A stretch of DNA of 64,000 nucleotides from an uncultured Caldimonas sp. (GCF_946480305.1 NZ_CAMLJQ010000018.1:23699-87698); one strand, 5' to 3'; positions 33,894-42,173 are shown, counted from the first letter of the stretch. Notes: generated by a model not told the origin, from the letters alone. Translations and numbers: made by a program.

Positions 33894-34988
33894 ATGCTCT
33901 GGCATCCGCCGTTGCCGGGGTGCGCCATGTCCGTCCTGCCCGCCTCCTCCCGCCTGCTGCACGCTGTGCGGCTGCATGCGATCGTGATCCTGGCCGCGGC
34001 CCTTGCTGCGGGCACAAGCTGGGGGCAGCCCCCTACCGCGCCGAACGACGAGGCGGCCGTGGCCGAGCAGGCGCGCGTGCTGAAGCAACTGAACGCCACC
34101 GTGGTCGGCGTGCGATCGCTCGCCACACCCGGGGCGCGCTCGATCGACACGCTCGGTCGGCTGCGGCATGGCTCGGGCGTCGTGATCGACGCCGACGGCC
34201 TGGTGCTCACGATCGGCTATCTCATCCTTGAAGCGGAAAAGGTGGACCTGCTGTTGCCCGATGGCCGCGAACTGCCCAGCCGGGTCATCGCGTACGACAT
34301 CGCCACCGGCTTCGGACTCGTGCAACCGCTGATCCCGCACCATCTCTCGCCGGCGCCCCTCGGCTCTTCCGGCGGCATCGACGAGAGCGCGCCGCACGTC
34401 GTGGCCAGCGGGGGCGAGTCGGGTGCGATGAGCGTGGCCCAGGTGGTGTCGCAGCGCGCCTATTCGGGCTACTGGGAATATCACATCGAGGGCGCGATCT
34501 TCACCATTCCGCCACGGCCCGATCACAGTGGTGCCGGCCTGTTCAACGCCCGCGGCGAGCTGTTGGGCATAGGCTCGTTGCTGGTCACCGATGCGGCTGG
34601 CCCGGGCCGGCAGGTGCCGGGCAACATGTTCGTGCCGGTCGACCTGCTGAAGCCCGTGCTGGGCGAACTGCGCGAGCGCGGCACGTCCCGCCCCAGCACG
34701 CGTGCCTGGCTGGGCGTGAACTGCGTCGAGCACCAGGGCCTCGTGCGCGTGGTGAAGGTGAACGCCGAAAGCCCGGCCGAGGCCGCCGGTCTGCAACCGG
34801 GCGACGTGATCCTCAAGCTGGACGGCGAACCGGTCGGCAACCTGGCCGCGTTCTACAAGAAGCTGTGGGACAGCGCTCAGCCCGAGCGGGAAGTGACGCT
34901 GGAAGTGGGTCGCGGCCCCGACGTGCAGACGCTGAAGGCGCTCACCGTCGACCGCATGACGACCCTGCGCCGCTCGGTCGGGATCTGA
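33894..34988 (+). CDS. HtrA/DegP-like PDZ protein with degenerate protease site
   Basis: An exported protein of 364 residues (353 if the ATG at 33927 is used). A trypsin-like domain is followed by one PDZ domain (RAWLGVNCVEHQGLVRVVKV, then SPAEAAGLQPGDVILKLDGE). The catalytic histidine, expected after GSGVVIDADGLVLT, is missing: the usual TNxHV reads TIGYLI. The aspartate of the DxA(V/L) block is replaced (DIATGFGLV). The GNSGG loop reads DHSGAG, so the serine position remains. It is probably a non-proteolytic binding or scaffolding protein. The upstream ATG has AAGGTGA at good spacing, which is why I report it; the hydrophobic signal segment (AIVILAAALAAG) is present either way. It follows the rhomboid gene by 58 bases. 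Confidence 0.8.
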   Translation: MLWHPPLPGCAMSVLPASSRLLHAVRLHAIVILAAALAAGTSWGQPPTAPNDEAAVAEQARVLKQLNATVVGVRSLATPGARSIDTLGRLRHGSGVVIDADGLVLTIGYLILEAEKVDLLLPDGRELPSRVIAYDIATGFGLVQPLIPHHLSPAPLGSSGGIDESAPHVVASGGESGAMSVAQVVSQRAYSGYWEYHIEGAIFTIPPRPDHSGAGLFNARGELLGIGSLLVTDAAGPGRQVPGNMFVPVDLLKPVLGELRERGTSRPSTRAWLGVNCVEHQGLVRVVKVNAESPAEAAGLQPGDVILKLDGEPVGNLAAFYKKLWDSAQPEREVTLEVGRGPDVQTLKALTVDRMTTLRRSVGI

Positions 34989-35010
34989 TCCCGCGGGCAA
35001 GCACTCGGCG

Positions 35011-35907
35011 CTACGGCGCCAACCCTTCGCGCACGGTCGGATGACGCAGCTTCAGCCTCAGTTCACGCTTGAGGCGCTCGTTGCGCAGCCGACGCGACTC
35101 GCTCATGAACGACAGTTGCACCGGCGAAAACTGCCGCGCCGCCTCGGCACGTGCAATGCGCGGCGGGCGGGGTAGCCCGCACAGGTCGGCGGCCAGGTCG
35201 AAGTAGTCGCCCATCTTCAACGCGGTGTCGTCGCTGGCATGCACCACCCGCTGCGGCAGCCCGCGCACCAGCGCCGCCACGCAGGCGCGCGCCAGGTCGT
35301 CCGCATGGATGTGGTTGGTGTAGACGTCGTCGGCCGCATCGAGCACCGGCGTGCCGCGCAACAACCGCTCGCGCGGGTGCCCGCCCGGTCGGTCGCTCGC
35401 ATAGATGCCCGGAATGCGCAGCACCGTCACGCGCACGCCGCACGCGCGCCCGAACCAGCGCAGCCGGTCTTCCGCATCGACGCGGCGCCTCGCCCTGTCG
35501 GTGGCAGGCGCGACCGCGCGGGTTTCGTCGAAACACGCCCCGCCCGCATCGCCATAGACCCCGGTGGTGCTGCCGTACACCAGCCGGCGCACACGGCCCT
35601 TGCGGGCCAGCGCCTGTACCAGCGCCGCGGTTCGAAGGTCCCTCACGCCGCTCGACTGAGGCGGGGCGAGGTGGAGCACCGCATCGGCCAACCCCGCCAG
35701 CCGGCCGAGCGTGACGGGTGCGTCGAGGTCGCCCACCACGGGCACGGCCCCCAGGGCACGCAGCTCGTGCGCGCGTTCGGGTCTCGACGTGAGCGCAAAC
35801 ACCCGCCATCGGCGGCCAAGCAGGCGCAGCACGCGCATGCCGACATCGCCGCAGCCGACGATGAGCAAACGGGGGCGGCGCAACGGGGTAGGGGCAGGCA
35901 GGGTCAT
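35011..35907 (-). CDS. extended short-chain dehydrogenase/reductase (NAD-dependent epimerase type)
   Basis: A 298-residue SDR-fold protein with the Rossmann motif LLIVGCGDVGMRVLRLLG near residue 14 and the strand-4 segment VLHLAPPQSSGV. The catalytic serine/threonine region is YGSTTGVYGD. The usual YxxxK pair is not clear, placing it with the atypical YeeZ-like group. Later blocks ILRIPGIYASDRPGG and YTNHIHADDLARACVAAL are typical of sugar-nucleotide epimerase relatives. The substrate is unknown. It stands alone, convergent with the HtrA-like gene and divergent from the ferredoxin-reductase gene. Confidence 0.8.
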   Translation of the reverse strand: MTLPAPTPLRRPRLLIVGCGDVGMRVLRLLGRRWRVFALTSRPERAHELRALGAVPVVGDLDAPVTLGRLAGLADAVLHLAPPQSSGVRDLRTAALVQALARKGRVRRLVYGSTTGVYGDAGGACFDETRAVAPATDRARRRVDAEDRLRWFGRACGVRVTVLRIPGIYASDRPGGHPRERLLRGTPVLDAADDVYTNHIHADDLARACVAALVRGLPQRVVHASDDTALKMGDYFDLAADLCGLPRPPRIARAEAARQFSPVQLSFMSESRRLRNERLKRELRLKLRHPTVREGLAP

Positions 35908-36011
35908 GGCAGGACGGCCGGCCCGGCGTCGGGCCTTTGCAACCGGGGCAAAATGTCGGGTTTCGCAGTGTATGGGCCAGGCATCGTGCCAGCCTTTCAG
36001 GAGAGCTTCCC

Positions 36012-37043
36012 ATGACCTTCACCGTGACCGTGCAGCCGAGCGGCCACACCTTCGACGTCCAGCGCGACGAAACCGTGCTGGCCGCCGCGATCCGCCAGGG
36101 CGTGGGCCTGCCCTACGGTTGCAAGGACGGCGCCTGCGGCTCGTGCAAGAGCCGCCTGCTCGATGGCCGCGTGATCCACGGCGCCCACCAGGTGAAGGCC
36201 ATGTCGCCCGCCGAGGAAGACGCGGGCTACACGCTGACCTGCTGCGCCACCCCCCAGACCGACATCGTCATCGAGTCGCGTGAGGTGGTCGGTGCAGGGC
36301 AGTTCCCGATCAAGAAGATGCCGTGTCGCGTCAGCACGATCGAGAAGGTCGCGCCCGACGTGGCCGTGCTCAAGCTGCAGCTGCCCGCCAACGACCAGTT
36401 GCAGTACCACGCGGGTCAGTACGTCGAATTCATCCTGCGTGACGGCGCGCGGCGCAGCTACTCGATGGCCAACGCGCCGCACACCCAGGCCGAGAAGCCA
36501 GGCATCGAGCTGCACATCCGCCACATGCCCGGCGGCAAGTTCACCGACCACGTGTTCGGTGCGATGAAGGAGAAGGAGATCCTGCGGCTCGAGGGCCCGT
36601 TCGGCAGCTTCTTCCTGCGCGAAGACTCCGACAAGCCGATCGTGCTGTTGGCCTCGGGCACCGGCTTTGCGCCCATCAAGGCGCTGATCGAGCACATGCA
36701 GTTCAAGGGCATCACCCGCCCTGCCGTGCTGTACTGGGGCTGCCGCAGCAAGGCCGACCTGTACCTGCACGAGTGGGCCGAGCAGGCCGCGGCTGCGATG
36801 CCGAACCTGCAGTACGTGCCGGTGCTGTCCGAGCCCAAACCCGAAGATGGCTGGGCGGGTCGCACGGGCTTCGTGCACCAGGCGGTGATGCAGGACTTGC
36901 CGGATCTCTCGGGGCACCAGGTCTATGCGTGCGGGGCGCCGGTGATGGTGGAGTCGGCACAGCGCGATTTCACGCTGCATTGCAGGTTGCCTGCTGAAGA
37001 GTTCTACGCAGACTCCTTCACCAGCGAAGCCGACAAGCACTGA
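36012..37043 (+). CDS. 2Fe-2S ferredoxin/FAD-dependent NAD(P)H oxidoreductase (CDP-6-deoxyglucoseen-reductase-like)
   Basis: A 343-residue electron-transfer protein. The N-terminal plant-type ferredoxin has cysteines in GCKDGACGSCKSRLL and CC near residue 80 (TLTCCATPQTD). The FAD-binding segment is RRSYSMANAPH, and the NAD-binding domain has LLASGTGFAPIKALIEHM and the late YACGAPVMVESAQ. It starts with MTFTVTVQPSGHTFDV. In betaproteobacteria such genes are often labelled CDP-6-deoxy-delta-3,4-glucoseen reductase. No deoxysugar genes are nearby, so a housekeeping reductase or a partner for an oxygenase is more likely. Its start lies close to the divergent SDR gene. Confidence 0.87.
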   Translation: MTFTVTVQPSGHTFDVQRDETVLAAAIRQGVGLPYGCKDGACGSCKSRLLDGRVIHGAHQVKAMSPAEEDAGYTLTCCATPQTDIVIESREVVGAGQFPIKKMPCRVSTIEKVAPDVAVLKLQLPANDQLQYHAGQYVEFILRDGARRSYSMANAPHTQAEKPGIELHIRHMPGGKFTDHVFGAMKEKEILRLEGPFGSFFLREDSDKPIVLLASGTGFAPIKALIEHMQFKGITRPAVLYWGCRSKADLYLHEWAEQAAAAMPNLQYVPVLSEPKPEDGWAGRTGFVHQAVMQDLPDLSGHQVYACGAPVMVESAQRDFTLHCRLPAEEFYADSFTSEADKH

Positions 37044-37093
37044 AGGCTGCTTCCTCGGCGGGCTCACCGTTCCCGCGCGCCGCGTTTGCGCGG

Positions 37094-37196
37094 GACGAGG
37101 TTGCCGGGTGGCCGGCTCCGCTCATGTCCCCCGGCCCGGGCTGACGCCTGGGCCTCCTCCTTTACTTCGCTTCGCCGGCCACCCGGCAACCTCGTC
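37094..37196 (+). repeat. structured palindromic element, copy A
   Basis: Outer arms at 37094-37115 and 37175-37196 are perfect 22-base reverse complements, and the pairing extends one base inward. Between them lie two conserved strands, TCCGCTCATGTCCCCC and CTCCTCCTTTACTTCGCT. These flank a small inner hairpin (GGCCCGGGC-TGAC-GCCTGGGCC). The same strands occur in copy B in opposite orientation, but with different outer arms. Nothing in it looks protein-coding. Confidence 0.85.
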
Positions 37197-37239
37197 TGGA
37201 AACGCTCGCTCGGCCTGTCGCACGCAAGAGACGGCTCCA

Positions 37240-37343
37240 GATCGAGATGGCGGGGTGCTGTGCGTAGCGAAGTAAAGGAGGAGCGGCGGGCAAAGCCCGG
37301 CGCGGGGGACATGAGCGGAGCACAGTACCCCGCCATCTCGATC
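37240..37343 (-). repeat. structured palindromic element, copy B (inverted relative to A)
   Basis: Outer arms at 37240-37263 and 37320-37343 are 24-base reverse complements with one difference (37257) that remains a G-U pair in RNA. Read on the minus strand, the interior shares TCCGCTCATGTCCCCC and CTCCTCCTTTACTTCGCT with copy A. The inner hairpin differs in sequence but keeps pairing (CGGGC-TTT-GCCCG). A further small hairpin, ACATGGGA to TCCCATGT, follows at 37358-37385. The 470-base gap 37044-37513 holds these elements and no recognisable gene. Confidence 0.85.
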
Positions 37344-37513
37344 CCGCACGAACCTCCACATGGGAAACAACGCGACCTCCCATGTTCACGCTTCACCGAA
37401 AAGCAGCATGCAAGCGCGATGTTCGCCCGCATCGCCCGCGCCAGCGACAAGGGCCCGCCATACTGGAGCTCCTTTCGTTTCTCGCAGGCGCCTTTCGCGC
37501 CCACGCCGTACCG

Positions 37514-38491
37514 ATGAACCGACGACTCTGGCTGCAAGCGCATGCTGCCCTCGGCTGCGCGCTTTCCTTCCCTTCGCTGCTCCATGCACAGACGCGCACC
37601 GTCAAGCTCGTCGTGCCGTATCCGGCAGGCGGTCCGCTGGATGCCATTGCACGCCTGCTGGCCGACAAGGCCAAGGATGCACTGGGCACCGTGATCGTCG
37701 AGAACCGTCCTGGGGCCGGTGGCAATCTCGGCGCCGATCATGTCGCGAAGGCTGCCGCCGACGGCAACACTATCGTGATGGGTGCCGTGGCAACGCACGC
37801 GATCAACCCGTGGCTCTATGCCCGCGTGCCCTACGACCCGATCCGCGACTTCGCGCCCATCACGCTGGTGGCGCGTGTGCCGAACGTGCTCGTGATGAAC
37901 AACGACACGGCCGCGCGGCTGCACATCAATTCCCTGCAGGACCTGATCGCCTACGCGCGCAAGAATCCGGGCCGGCTGAACTACGGCTCCGGTGGCAACG
38001 GCAGCGCCGGCCACCTTGCAGGCGAGATGTTCAAGACGCAAGCCAAGGTGAGCATGGTGCACATCCCGTATGCGGGCGCCGCGCCGGCGCAGCTCGGCCT
38101 GCTGGCGGGGCAGGTGGACCTGAACTTCGACAACCTCGCCGGGGCCTCCGCCAACATCCGTGCAGGCAAGCTGAAGGCCCTGGCGGTGACGACACCGCAG
38201 CGTTCGAGTGCGATGCCCGAGCTGCCGACGATCGCCGAGTCGGGCCTGCCCGGCTTCGCGATCGACACCTGGTTCGGGTTGTTCGCCCCCGCCAGGACAC
38301 CGGCCGATGTGGTGTCCCGGCTGAACGAGACTTTCGTTGCCGCACTGAACGCGCCCGACGTGAAGACCCGCTTTGCCACCTTCATGGCCGAGCCCTCGCC
38401 GACCACGCCGCAGCAGTTTGCAGAGTTCGTGAAGGCCGAACTTGGCAAGTACGAGCAGGTGGTGAAGGCCAGCGGCGCGAAGATCGAGTGA
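37514..38491 (+). CDS. Bug-family tripartite tricarboxylate transporter substrate-binding protein
   Basis: A 325-residue periplasmic binding protein of the Bug/TctC family, greatly expanded in Burkholderiales. The signal peptide begins MNRRLWLQAHAALG and is cut near LLHAQ. Family blocks are VKLVVPYPAGGPLDAIAR, VIVENRPGAGGNLGADHVAKA, YGSGGNGSAGHLAGEMF and MVHIPYAGAAPAQLGLLAGQVDL. These bind carboxylates or small aromatic acids. No membrane components (TctA/TctB) are near, as is common for orphan members. The frame is open further upstream, through the repeat-rich gap, but has no family character there. Confidence 0.9.
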   Translation: MNRRLWLQAHAALGCALSFPSLLHAQTRTVKLVVPYPAGGPLDAIARLLADKAKDALGTVIVENRPGAGGNLGADHVAKAAADGNTIVMGAVATHAINPWLYARVPYDPIRDFAPITLVARVPNVLVMNNDTAARLHINSLQDLIAYARKNPGRLNYGSGGNGSAGHLAGEMFKTQAKVSMVHIPYAGAAPAQLGLLAGQVDLNFDNLAGASANIRAGKLKALAVTTPQRSSAMPELPTIAESGLPGFAIDTWFGLFAPARTPADVVSRLNETFVAALNAPDVKTRFATFMAEPSPTTPQQFAEFVKAELGKYEQVVKASGAKIE

Positions 38492-38533
38492 CGCCGCACC
38501 GCTGCGTTTTCACGACATCCCCCAACTCGGCGT

Positions 38534-38563
38534 TTGACGCACCGCAACAAACTCGCTTAGTCT
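38534..38563 (+). promoter_or_regulatory. putative promoter of the argD-like leader
   Basis: TTGACG (38534-38539) is a good -35. Eighteen bases later TAGTCT (38558-38563) is a weak -10. Transcription would begin around 38570, essentially at the ATG of the leader peptide, which also lacks a ribosome site. A leaderless leader peptide is therefore possible. Confidence 0.4.
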
Positions 38564-38570
38564 GCGTCTC

Positions 38571-38633
38571 ATGTTGAAGCAGCTCCCGTTCGCCACCAAA
38601 CATTGGAACCGACGTACTCGACGACGACGTTGA
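38571..38633 (+). CDS. putative arginine-rich leader peptide (attenuator)
   Basis: A 20-codon reading frame encoding MLKQLPFATKHWNRRTRRRR and then TGA. Six of the last seven codons specify arginine (CGA CGT ACT CGA CGA CGA CGT), the pattern of a ribosome-stalling leader. Forty-two bases after its stop comes a strong intrinsic terminator, and 134 bases after it an acetylornithine-transaminase-like gene starts. Four bases past the stop, CTCGT (38637-38641) can pair with ACGAG of the terminator's left arm and might act as an antiterminator. Translation of this peptide has not been shown; its context is the evidence. Confidence 0.6.
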   Translation: MLKQLPFATKHWNRRTRRRR

Positions 38634-38675
38634 GGGCTCGTTCCTGTTTGGCTCCGCACGGAGGCACACCAACCC

Positions 38676-38705
38676 AAGGCCACGAGTACCCCTCGTGGCC
38701 TTTTT
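38676..38705 (+). terminator. leader terminator before the argD-like gene
   Basis: AAGGCCACGAG (38676-38686) and CTCGTGGCCTT (38692-38702) form a perfect 11-bp stem with a five-base loop, followed by TTT. It stands 63 bases upstream of the transaminase start, so it must be bypassed or relieved for that gene to be read from the upstream promoter. Confidence 0.88.
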
Positions 38706-38767
38706 GTTTGCCCTCGAAAGAGGATGAGGGCGCCCGGCCTGAAGAAGGCCCACACAGCGAGGAAACC

Positions 38768-39985
38768 ATGAGCTTCGACTCCGTCAGCTTCCACCACTAC
38801 CCCGTCGATGCGCTGATGCGCGTGACGAACCGTCCGCAGCACGTGTTCGTGCGCGGCAACGGGCATTGGCTGTGGGACTCGACCGGGCGACGTTACCTCG
38901 ACTTCGTGCAGGGCTGGGCCGTGAACGCGCTCGGACACGGCGCACCCGAGATCGCGGCCGCGCTCGCGGCACAGGCCACCCGCCTGCTGCACACCGGCCC
39001 GGGCTTCTACAACGACCGCGCGATCGAGCTGGCGTCGCAGCTCGTGCAAGCGAGCAAGCTGGAGCGCGTGTTCTTCACGAACAACGGCGCCGAGGCCAAT
39101 GAAGGGGCGATCAAGCTCGCACGCAAGTACGGCCGCGTGCGCAAGGGCGGCGCGTTCGAGATCGTCACCTTCGAGAACGGCTTCCATGGGCGCACGCTGG
39201 CGACGATGAGCGCGAGCGGCAAGCCCGGGTTCGACCGGCTCTTCGCGCCGCAGGTGCCCGGCTTCCCGAAGGCCCCGTTCAACCACCTCGACAGCGTCGC
39301 GGCCCGTATCTCCTCCAACACGGTGGCCGTGATGCTGGAACTGGTGCAGGGCGAGGCCGGTGTCATCGAGGCCGCCCCGGGCTTCGTGCGCGGCTTGCGC
39401 GAGTTGTGCGACCAACACGGCCTGCTGCTGATCGTCGACGAGGTGCAGACCGGCATGGCGCGCACGGGTTCGCTGTTCGCCTTCGAGCGCTATGGCGTGC
39501 GGCCCGACGTGATGACGCTGGGCAAGGGCCTGGGCGGCGGCGTGCCGATCGGCGCCGTGCTGGCGCGGGAAGACGCATGCTGCTTCGAGCCGGGCGACCA
39601 GGGCGGCACCTTCAACGGCAATGCGTTGGTCTGCGCTGCGGCGCAGGCCGTGCTGCAGCGCGTGAGCGAGCCGGCGTTCCTTGAACAGGTGGTCGAGATG
39701 GGAGCGTTGCTGCGCGCGCGCCTCGCGGCGCTGTCGGCCCGTCACGGCCTGGGCGGCGTGCTCGGCACCGGCCTGCTGCAAGCGCTCGATCTGCCGCCCT
39801 CGCTGAATGCGCACCACGTCGCCGACGCCGCCATGAGCCCGACAGGCGACACGCCAGGGCTGCTGGTCAACCCGGTGCGGCCGCATCGGCTGCGCTTCAT
39901 GCCGGCGCTCAATTGCGGCGAGGACGAGATCGAGCAGGCGATGCACCTGCTCGACGCCGCACTCGTGCGCGCGGCACGCGCGTGA
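38768..39985 (+). CDS. acetylornithine transaminase-like class III aminotransferase
   Basis: A 405-residue PLP enzyme of the ArgD group. Visible are the phosphate-binding GAEANEGAIKLARKYGR, the FHGRTLATMSASGK block, the cofactor aspartate in LLIVDEVQTGMARTG and the PLP lysine in TLGKGLGGGVPIGAVL. The N-terminus MSFDSVSFHHYPVDALMRV resembles betaproteobacterial acetylornithine transaminases. It would make N-acetylornithine for arginine synthesis, and could also serve N-succinyldiaminopimelate or catabolic substrates. An arginine-rich leader peptide and terminator precede it, consistent with an arginine-biosynthetic role. Its stop is three bases from the stop of the convergent binding-protein gene. 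Confidence 0.87.
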   Translation: MSFDSVSFHHYPVDALMRVTNRPQHVFVRGNGHWLWDSTGRRYLDFVQGWAVNALGHGAPEIAAALAAQATRLLHTGPGFYNDRAIELASQLVQASKLERVFFTNNGAEANEGAIKLARKYGRVRKGGAFEIVTFENGFHGRTLATMSASGKPGFDRLFAPQVPGFPKAPFNHLDSVAARISSNTVAVMLELVQGEAGVIEAAPGFVRGLRELCDQHGLLLIVDEVQTGMARTGSLFAFERYGVRPDVMTLGKGLGGGVPIGAVLAREDACCFEPGDQGGTFNGNALVCAAAQAVLQRVSEPAFLEQVVEMGALLRARLAALSARHGLGGVLGTGLLQALDLPPSLNAHHVADAAMSPTGDTPGLLVNPVRPHRLRFMPALNCGEDEIEQAMHLLDAALVRAARA

Positions 39986-39988
39986 GCC

Positions 39989-41185
39989 TCACAGCTCCTT
40001 GCGGCGGATGAAACTGGAGCGCTTCGCGTCCTCGGGGTACTGGAACTGGATCTCCCCCCGGCGCCACACACCGAGCCAGATCATGTTGCGCGAGAACGCA
40101 TCGTGGTCGCTGGGGGAGAACGGCTTCTCGTGCGTCGTCACGACACCGGCATACGGGCGCTCCAGGTTCTCCAGCGCGCGCTTGAGTGCATCACCCGAGG
40201 TGTCGCCCTTGCTCTGGAACAACACACGCAGCATCAGGTGCACGGCGTCGTATGTCTGCGCGGCAGCCATCAGGGAGCCGACCGGCTCATTGCCGGCGTG
40301 GCGCTTGAGCCGGGCAATGAAGGACATGCGGCGCTCGTTGGATATGTCGGGAATGATGGTCTGGACCATCATCGCGCCGTCCGAGGCGGCACCAGCTTTC
40401 TCGGGGACCGTCCGGAACGACAGCGGCCAGGGGCCGTAGAACGGCCCGGAGAACCCGGCCGCCACGCGCGCCTGCGCCAGCACCGCGAACTCGGCCCCCA
40501 CCGTGTAGCCGACCAGGGCCTCTGCACCCGCCGCCTTGGCGGCCCGCACTTCTTCCGAGAGATCCTTCACGCCCAGCGGAAATCGCGCCACGTGCACCGG
40601 CTTGAGCTTCTTGTCGGCAAGAAAGCGCTCCAGGTCCTTCAGCCCGCCTTCGCCATAGCCTGTGTTGTCGGCAAGCACGGCCACGCGCTTGATGCCGCGC
40701 CTGACGATGTCGTCGACGAGAAACGCAGCCTGCAGCGTGTCGCGTGCGGACATGCGGAACACATAACTCTGGTTGGGCGGGTACTCCGCGGTGATCGCAG
40801 AACCGGTGGCCACGGGAACGACAAGCAGGTGCTTGTGGCTCTGGAAGACATCCAGCGACTTCATCGCCACGCCCGTATTGCAGAACCCGATCGTGAAGTC
40901 GACCTTCTCCTTCAACACCAGCTCTTCCGACACCTTTCGGCCTTCGTCAGGGATGGCCTTGTCGTCACGCGCGACGAGCTCGATCGGACGACCCAGGTAG
41001 CCCCCCACCTCGTTGATCTCCTTCGTCGCCAGTTCGGCGCCGAGCCGGGCGCTGTTGCCGAAATCAGCCGAACCTCCACTGAAGGGACAGATGAAGCCGA
41101 TGCGCACCGGCTTCGAGGATTGCGCGGCGAGGGGCCCTGCGACCAGCGCGAGCGAGAGCGCGACAAAGGCGCGACGGGTGTTCAT
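39989..41185 (-). CDS. branched-chain amino acid type ABC transporter binding protein
   Basis: A 398-residue type I periplasmic binding protein. The signal peptide MNTRRAFVALSLALVAGPLAAQ is followed by SKPVRIGFICPFSGGSADFG. Typical blocks are GRPIELVARDDKAIPDE, VDFTIGFCNTGVAMKSL, VFRMSARDTLQAAFLVD and RVAVLADNTGYGEGG. It is LivK-like, but closer in feel to members that bind aromatic or dicarboxylic acids than to classical LivK. It is transcribed in the same direction as the livHMGF genes upstream, but a terminator separates them, so it is probably a separate unit. Whether it serves that permease is open. Confidence 0.88.
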   Translation of the reverse strand: MNTRRAFVALSLALVAGPLAAQSSKPVRIGFICPFSGGSADFGNSARLGAELATKEINEVGGYLGRPIELVARDDKAIPDEGRKVSEELVLKEKVDFTIGFCNTGVAMKSLDVFQSHKHLLVVPVATGSAITAEYPPNQSYVFRMSARDTLQAAFLVDDIVRRGIKRVAVLADNTGYGEGGLKDLERFLADKKLKPVHVARFPLGVKDLSEEVRAAKAAGAEALVGYTVGAEFAVLAQARVAAGFSGPFYGPWPLSFRTVPEKAGAASDGAMMVQTIIPDISNERRMSFIARLKRHAGNEPVGSLMAAAQTYDAVHLMLRVLFQSKGDTSGDALKRALENLERPYAGVVTTHEKPFSPSDHDAFSRNMIWLGVWRRGEIQFQYPEDAKRSSFIRRKEL

Positions 41186-41374
41186 GAAATTCTCCTGACG
41201 GCAACGAGAGCCGCGCGAGGCTGCCGTATCGGTGCGGTCTTACGAATCGGGAACAACCCTGGAGCGCAGCGCAACTGCGATTTTGATCTCAACTCGGTGC
41301 GTCGCCCGCTGAATAACAGCTGAACAGTGCACACTCACCAGGCAATCAGCGGCCCGGATTCTGCACGAGCCCAA

Positions 41375-41400
41375 GAAAAAAGGCCGCCTCGCGGCGGCCT
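41375..41400 (-). terminator. intrinsic terminator of the liv operon
   Basis: On the minus strand AGGCCGCC and GGCGGCCT pair around GCGA and are followed by a run of T residues (the A run at 41375-41381 on the plus strand). It lies about 30 bases after the livF stop codon. Confidence 0.88.
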
Positions 41401-41429
41401 CTTGCACCCTGACGGAGGCGCGGTGGAAC

Positions 41430-42143
41430 TCACTCGCCCAGGTAGGCCGCCCGCACCTTCGGATCGTTGAGCAGTTCCTTGGCGTCGCCGGTCATCGTGA
41501 TCTCGCCGGATTCCATCACGTAGCCGCGGTTCGCGAGCTGCAGTGCGCGGCTGGCGTTCTGCTCGACGAGCAACACGGTGACGCCCTGCTGGTGGATGTC
41601 GTTCACGACCTCGAAGATCTTGTCGACCATGATCGGCGACAAGCCCATCGAGGGTTCGTCCAGCAGCAACAACTTGGGACGTGCCATCAGGGCACGGCCC
41701 ATCGCGAGCATCTGCTGCTCGCCACCCGACATCGTGCCCGCCAGCTGGTTGCGGCGTTCCTTCAGGCGCGGGAACAGCGCGAACACCTTCTCGATGTCGG
41801 CGTCGATCTCCTTGTCGTTGCGGGTGAACGCGCCCATCAACAGGTTCTCGGTGATCGTCATGCGTGTGAAGGTGCCGCGACCCTCCGGCACCATCACCAG
41901 GCCCTGTTTCACCAGGTCCCAGGCGCCCGTGCCCTTGCAGGGCTGGCCGAGGTATTCGACAGTGCCGTCGGCGATGGGCTGCGTGCCCGTCACCGCCTTC
42001 AGCGTGGTGGTCTTGCCGGCGCCGTTGGCACCGATCAGGCTCACCAGTTCGCCTTGCTTCACTTCAAGCGACGCGCCCTTGACGGCCTGGATGCCGCCAT
42101 AGGCCACTTTCAAGCCGCTGATCTTGAGGATGGTCTGAGTCAT
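41430..42143 (-). CDS. livF: branched-chain amino acid ABC transporter ATPase LivF
   Basis: A 237-residue ATPase. Walker A is GANGAGKTTTLKAV, the signature is MSGGEQQMLAMGRAL and Walker B is LLLLDEPSMGLSP. The phrase MVPEGRGTFTRMTITENLLMG is typical of LivF. It forms the nucleotide-binding pair with LivG at the inner face of the LivHM permease. It is the last gene of the livHMGF operon, 30 bases after livG, and is followed by a terminator. Confidence 0.94.
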   Translation of the reverse strand: MTQTILKISGLKVAYGGIQAVKGASLEVKQGELVSLIGANGAGKTTTLKAVTGTQPIADGTVEYLGQPCKGTGAWDLVKQGLVMVPEGRGTFTRMTITENLLMGAFTRNDKEIDADIEKVFALFPRLKERRNQLAGTMSGGEQQMLAMGRALMARPKLLLLDEPSMGLSPIMVDKIFEVVNDIHQQGVTVLLVEQNASRALQLANRGYVMESGEITMTGDAKELLNDPKVRAAYLGE

Positions 42144-42173
42144 CTTCGAATGCTTTCGTATCAGGGGCGGGAG

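Noticed and set aside
37382..37513. N-terminal extension of the Bug-family binding protein by 44 codons.
   Set aside because: The signal peptide begins at MNRRLWLQ; the extension is Arg-rich and derives from the repeat-containing gap.
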